From Bacteroidota bacterium (GTDB lineage: Bacteria; Bacteroidota; Ignavibacteria; SZUA-365; JAADGX01): a DNA stretch of 8,347 nt. Numbering within the stretch: position 1 is the first letter of the stretch; the number at the start of each line of letters is the position of its first letter. Location: assembly GCA_024276335.1 (NCBI GenBank), contig JAJRXL010000211.1, forward strand, positions 1-8,347, given 5' to 3'. Position numbers and translations under genes: made by a program. Under the pieces are notes generated by a model, which saw nothing but the letters and a program-made list of their open reading frames with translations, was not told the origin of the DNA and made no database searches. This document shows, in pieces, positions 5,148 to 8,347 of this stretch.

Positions 5148-7061
5148 TTATTTATAGCTCCGCTGGGAAGGCGTGACGAATTCGAATTGCAGTGGTTCTT
5201 TGTGAAATATCGGCTTTGAGAATTCCCCCGAGTATTCCCAGACGGAAACGTACGCGTACTCCTCGTCGTTACGAAGGGCTTCTCCTTCGGGCGTCTGGTA
5301 CTCTTCGCGATAATGGCCGCCACAGGATTCCTCGCGGTTCAATGCGTCAAGGCACATGAGCTCCGCCAGTTCCATGAACTCCGCAACCCTGCCTGCTTTT
5401 TCCAGCGATTGGTTGATTTCTTCGTTATCACCGGGGACCTTGATGTCCTTCCAGAATTCCTCTCGCAAAGCGGGGATCAACGACAATGCCTTTTGCAGCC
5501 CTTCCCTGGTCCGCGACATGCCGCAGTAATCCCAGACGATCTTCCCCAGTTCCTTGTGGAACGAATCGGCCGAACGCGATCCGTTGACGGAGAGGAGTTT
5601 CTTGACGTTATCCTTTACCTCCTTTTCTGCGGTCCGGAACTCATCCCGGTCTGCCTTCAGGCCATCGGGGCGATGGAGAGCCAGGAAGTCACCTATCGTG
5701 TTGGGTAGCACGAAATATCCATCGGCCAGACCTTGCATCAAGGCGCTGGCGCCGAGGCGATTGGCGCCATGATCAGAGAAATTCGCTTCACCAATCACGA
5801 AGAGACCGGGGATATTGTTCATGAGGTTGTAATCCACCCATAAACCACCCATAGTATAATGGGAAGCCGGGTAGATGCGCATGGGAACCTCGTAGGGATT
5901 CTCCCCCGTGATACGCTCGTACATTTCGAACAAATTGCCGTATCGCTCTTCGATAACTTTCTTTCCCAGCCGGTTGATGGCATCCCTGAAGTCGAGGTAC
6001 ACGCCCAATCCGCTGATCCCGACCCCGCGGCCTTCATCACAAACCATTTTGGCGTTTCGGGACGCGACGTCACGCGGAACAAGGTTGCCGAAAGCCGGGT
6101 ACCGCCGCTCGAGGTAGTAGTCCCGCTCATCCTCGGGGATCTGGTTGGGAGGACGCTTGTCGCCAGGCTCTTTGGGCACCCAGATGCGGCCGTCGTTGCG
6201 GAGGGACTCGCTCATGAGGGTAAGCTTGGACTGGTACTCGTTTGAGACAGGGATGCAGGTCGGATGGATCTGCGTAAAGCACGGGTTGGCAAATGCAGCC
6301 CCTCTCTTGTGTGCGCGCCAAACGGCGGTGGCATTGCATCCTTTCGCGTTCGTGGAGAGGAAAAAAACGTTCCCGTACCCTCCCGAAGCCAGGACCACCG
6401 CGTCGGCGGCATAGGATCGCACATCTCCGGTCACCATGTCGCGGGTGACGATGCCGCGAGCGCGCCACTCCACGAGCACGAGGTCGAGCATCTCGGTCCG
6501 CGTATGCATGGTAACTTTCCCGGCGGCGATCATGCGTTGTAAGGCCTGATACGCGCCGAGCAACAATTGCTGGCCGGTCTGACCACGCGCGTAGAACGTG
6601 CGTGAAACCTGGGCTCCACCGAACGAACGGTTGGCAAGCTGCCCACCGTATTCGCGGGCGAAGGGAACGCCCTGGGCGACACACTGATCGATAATGTTGG
6701 CGCTGACCTGGGCCAGGCGATATACGTTCGCCTCCCGGGAGCGATAATCCCCCCCCTTGATGGTATCGTAGAACAAACGCCAAATGCTGTCGTTGTCGTT
6801 CGGATAATTCTTGGTGGCATTGATACCACCCTGGGCGGCGATACTGTGCGCCCGGCGTGGACTGTCCTGGTAACAGAAGCACTCGACATCATATCCGAGT
6901 TCCGCCAGCGACGCGGCGGCAGATGCTCCACCCAGGCCCGAGCCGACAATTATGATGCGGTACTTTCGCTTGTTGGCCGGCGACACGAGCTTGATGGTGT
7001 TGAGATGGTTATCCCACTTCTCCGCCAGGGGTCCCGGTGGAATTTTAGCGTCCAGTTTCAT
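5148..7061 (-). CDS. sdhA: Succinate dehydrogenase/fumarate reductase flavoprotein subunit
   Basis: 637 residues, the normal size for the type-B SdhA subgroup. It interconverts succinate and fumarate at a covalently bound FAD on the cytoplasmic face. Visible features: dinucleotide-binding GSGLGG (residues 40-45) after strand YRIIIV; 'RRAHSIAAQGGINA' (69-82), with His72 the expected covalent FAD attachment; 'REYGGQLANRSFGGAQVSRTFYARGQTGQQ' region (136-165); 'HPTC' (266-269); 'VPRDVASR' (328-335), which contains the expected catalytic Arg; 'HYTMGG' (401-406), substrate-binding His; and FAD-binding 'GEANFSDHGANRLGASAL' (424-441). Nothing essential is missing. Its start lies inside the end of sdhC (17-bp overlap) without a visible ribosome binding site, so translational coupling to sdhC is likely. 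The N-terminus looks Bacteroidota-like to me. The direction in vivo cannot be read from the sequence. Confidence 0.97.
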   Translation of the reverse strand: MKLDAKIPPGPLAEKWDNHLNTIKLVSPANKRKYRIIIVGSGLGGASAAASLAELGYDVECFCYQDSPRRAHSIAAQGGINATKNYPNDNDSIWRLFYDTIKGGDYRSREANVYRLAQVSANIIDQCVAQGVPFAREYGGQLANRSFGGAQVSRTFYARGQTGQQLLLGAYQALQRMIAAGKVTMHTRTEMLDLVLVEWRARGIVTRDMVTGDVRSYAADAVVLASGGYGNVFFLSTNAKGCNATAVWRAHKRGAAFANPCFTQIHPTCIPVSNEYQSKLTLMSESLRNDGRIWVPKEPGDKRPPNQIPEDERDYYLERRYPAFGNLVPRDVASRNAKMVCDEGRGVGISGLGVYLDFRDAINRLGKKVIEERYGNLFEMYERITGENPYEVPMRIYPASHYTMGGLWVDYNLMNNIPGLFVIGEANFSDHGANRLGASALMQGLADGYFVLPNTIGDFLALHRPDGLKADRDEFRTAEKEVKDNVKKLLSVNGSRSADSFHKELGKIVWDYCGMSRTREGLQKALSLIPALREEFWKDIKVPGDNEEINQSLEKAGRVAEFMELAELMCLDALNREESCGGHYREEYQTPEGEALRNDEEYAYVSVWEYSGEFSKPIFHKEPLQFEFVTPSQRSYK

Positions 7062-7812
7062 GATAAGCTATTACTGTAGAATTTGGCTGATAGTGCGGTT
7101 CCGGAATAATTCCGGTTTGAATACCAATGGGAACGGCGATGAATCCTAGGACGATGATGAGCGTGAACGCGGTGGCAAAGCGCTTCCTCCACATGTTTCG
7201 CTTGGGATTGTTGATCCCCAGGGTCTGCAACATGCTCCACAGGGCATGTTGGAGGTGAAAACCCAGGATCACCATGGCGACAACATAAATGAGCGCGATC
7301 CACCACGTCTGGAAAGCATGGTACACGTTGCCGTACACCTGTCCCTCGATATGTGTGGAACTGTGAATATCACCGGTCGTGAAGTGAAGGATGTGATACA
7401 CGATGTACAAGAACAACAAAGGACCCGTGTAATACATGGTGCGCGCAAACAACGTGGTTACTTGCGACTTCAACGCGTTCGCATAGCGCTGGGGACGGGC
7501 CTTGTTGTTCATAAGCCAGAGTTGCACGGCGCTGGTCACGTGCAAGACGAGAGACAGGACAAGCACAAACCGGAGAATCCACAACAGCATGCCGTACGTC
7601 AGGATCGGTTCCCCGAACGTGCGCAGGTGTTCCGCGTACACATCCATCTTGTACTTGTACACCCCAAGTCCTTCGACAAGCTCGGTTCCCATGAACATCT
7701 TCAGGTTACCGTACATGTGAAGGAATACAAAACCAAAAAAGATCACCCCGCTCACGGCCATGATAATCTTCTTGCCGGGCGAGGACTTGTAGAACCTTAC
7801 AAACCAATTCAT
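7045..7812 (-). CDS. sdhC: Succinate dehydrogenase cytochrome b558 subunit, five-helix type-B anchor
   Basis: 255 residues, a single-subunit anchor of the B. subtilis/W. succinogenes b558 class. Five hydrophobic segments are visible at about 15-35, 72-100, 126-145, 169-190 and 212-232. Histidines suitable for two haems lie in the first four: His32 (FLHMYGN), His91 (VLHVTSA), His140 or His143 (YHILHF) and His186 (GFHLQHA). This matches the four-His di-haem pattern of the class. It holds SdhAB on the membrane and passes electrons to or from quinone. First gene of the operon. The ATG at 7812 gives the expected short cytoplasmic start MNWFVRFYKSSPGKK, but no clear ribosome binding site precedes it. 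Its last five codons overlap sdhA. No separate SdhD is present, as expected for type B. Confidence 0.95.
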   Translation of the reverse strand: MNWFVRFYKSSPGKKIIMAVSGVIFFGFVFLHMYGNLKMFMGTELVEGLGVYKYKMDVYAEHLRTFGEPILTYGMLLWILRFVLVLSLVLHVTSAVQLWLMNNKARPQRYANALKSQVTTLFARTMYYTGPLLFLYIVYHILHFTTGDIHSSTHIEGQVYGNVYHAFQTWWIALIYVVAMVILGFHLQHALWSMLQTLGINNPKRNMWRKRFATAFTLIIVLGFIAVPIGIQTGIIPEPHYQPNSTVIAYHETGR

Positions 7813-8175
7813 GAGAATAGTGAATCGTTAATGACTGATGCGGGCAGCAGGATGGACAAACATGCCCTGGGAAAGATAGTGGAAAATCCAATACTATACA
7901 AAATCAGTTTAATGTCCATTTTATACGTAATAGGCGGTTTCTGGCCTCCGGGGGCTAAAACAAGCGATTCTTCACCTTGTGTTTGCGCCGCTACGACAGT
8001 TCGCGCAAAATATTAGCCGGTTGATAAGCCCTCCGGCCGGTTGCCGACCTCCAACCCGTGGTTGAGCCCTTCGCCGTACCGGAACGACCTCCCGGCCGGA
8101 TGAAATATCCTCGCCGAAAACCCCTGTCGCTGCCATGGCAAGAAATCGCGCATACCTGTGGCCGATCATCGATCT
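7813..8175. other. Leader and intergenic region upstream of sdhC
   Basis: No gene is supported in about 360 bp. The sdhC-proximal part (7813-7960) is AT-richer and probably holds the operon promoter. The distal part contains GCCGGTTG twice, 20 bp apart (8016-8023 and 8036-8043), and a related CCCGGCCGG at 8091-8099. I see no riboswitch-like or terminator-like fold. Confidence 0.4.
7891..7918 (-). promoter_or_regulatory. Candidate promoter of sdhCAB
   Basis: On the minus strand TGGACA (7913-7918) and TAGTAT (7891-7896) are 16 bp apart; TATAGT (7894-7899) overlaps as an alternative -10. It lies about 80 bp before sdhC in AT-rich DNA. The match is moderate and depends on the host using sigma-70-type boxes. 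Confidence 0.3.
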
Positions 8176-8347
8176 TCAGTCACAACGGGATGCCGGCTGG
8201 CGTATATCCAATCCGGTAAGTTCGAGACGGGTGCGCATGGACGAGGCCCGTAGTGGTATGCGGCCGGTCAGAAGCACAAAGAGCAATTGGGAACCGTCCC
8301 CCGCCACCAGACCCAACGGGCGACCGAACCAGAACGAAGCATCTTCC
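8176..8347 (-). CDS. 3' end of an unidentified gene, cut by the window edge
   Basis: From base 8346 down to TGA at 8176-8178 one frame is open for 56 residues. It has a mostly G/C third codon position and a hydrophobic core (GLVAGDGSQLLFVLLTGRIPL) followed by a basic, then mixed, tail ending QPASRCD. I do not recognise the family. The opposite strand is also open from an ATG at about 8133, but its product is rich in Arg, Ser, Pro and Asn with no hydrophobic core, as expected of an antisense shadow. The gene would run in the same direction as sdhCAB and end about 360 bp before it. Confidence 0.4.
   Translation of the reverse strand, partial: EDASFWFGRPLGLVAGDGSQLLFVLLTGRIPLRASSMRTRLELTGLDIRQPASRCD

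Noticed and set aside
4453..6949. Many long open frames in other frames across sdhA and sdhB (for example 4458-5147 + and 6127-6882 -)
   Set aside because: They overlap fully conserved SdhA/SdhB, have biased composition and no recognisable motifs; they are shadows of GC-rich codons.
7246..8016. 256-residue plus-strand open frame over sdhC and its upstream region
   Set aside because: Antisense to a clear SdhC with five helices and haem histidines; its product is His/Val/Gln-rich without domain features.
7972..8169. 65-residue minus-strand open frame just after the partial gene at the right edge
   Set aside because: No good ribosome binding site; the product is Arg/Gly-rich with no family pattern, and the region looks intergenic.

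Overview
The window reads as chromosomal DNA from a Gram-negative bacterium, most likely in the Bacteroidota/Chlorobiota (FCB) neighbourhood. Three things suggest this: a type-B succinate dehydrogenase/fumarate reductase operon in the order sdhC-sdhA-sdhB, whose SdhA N-terminus looks to me like Bacteroidota proteins; two small outer-membrane beta-barrel-like proteins; and exported hypothetical proteins. The placement is inference. Strong Shine-Dalgarno sequences before two genes are less typical of Bacteroidia proper and point to a deeper branch.

Layout. At 101-898 (-) lies an exported protein of unknown function. Upstream of it at 1056-1568 (-) is a small outer-membrane-type protein whose frame is broken by one in-frame TAG just after the signal peptide. 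A 288-bp divergent gap follows, holding one half of a short degenerate repeat also present at the window's left edge. At 1857-2765 (+) is a stand-alone NAD(P)H-hydrate epimerase (nnrE) carrying an in-frame low-complexity insertion made of an 18-bp tandem repeat and a REP-like element. A hairpin terminator at 3006-3031 separates it from a beta-barrel outer-membrane protein at 3055-3951 (-). A roughly 400-bp intergenic region then carries a candidate promoter for the barrel gene and a strong terminator for the sdh operon. The operon (sdhC 7812-7045, sdhA 7061-5148, sdhB 5108-4356, all -) fills 4356-7812. The right end holds the sdh leader and the 3' end of an unidentified minus-strand gene.

How the genes work together. 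SdhCAB is a complete membrane-bound succinate:quinone oxidoreductase: flavin subunit, three-cluster iron-sulphur subunit and di-haem five-helix anchor. It links the TCA cycle to the quinone pool; the sequence does not decide which direction it runs. NnrE repairs damaged NAD(P)H hydrates and is a housekeeping enzyme with no operon partner here. The remaining proteins are envelope-associated and of unknown function.

I found no CRISPR array, RNA gene, transposase, defence system or convincing new multi-gene system. The two observations most worth following are the repeat invasion inside nnrE and the amber-interrupted envelope gene.
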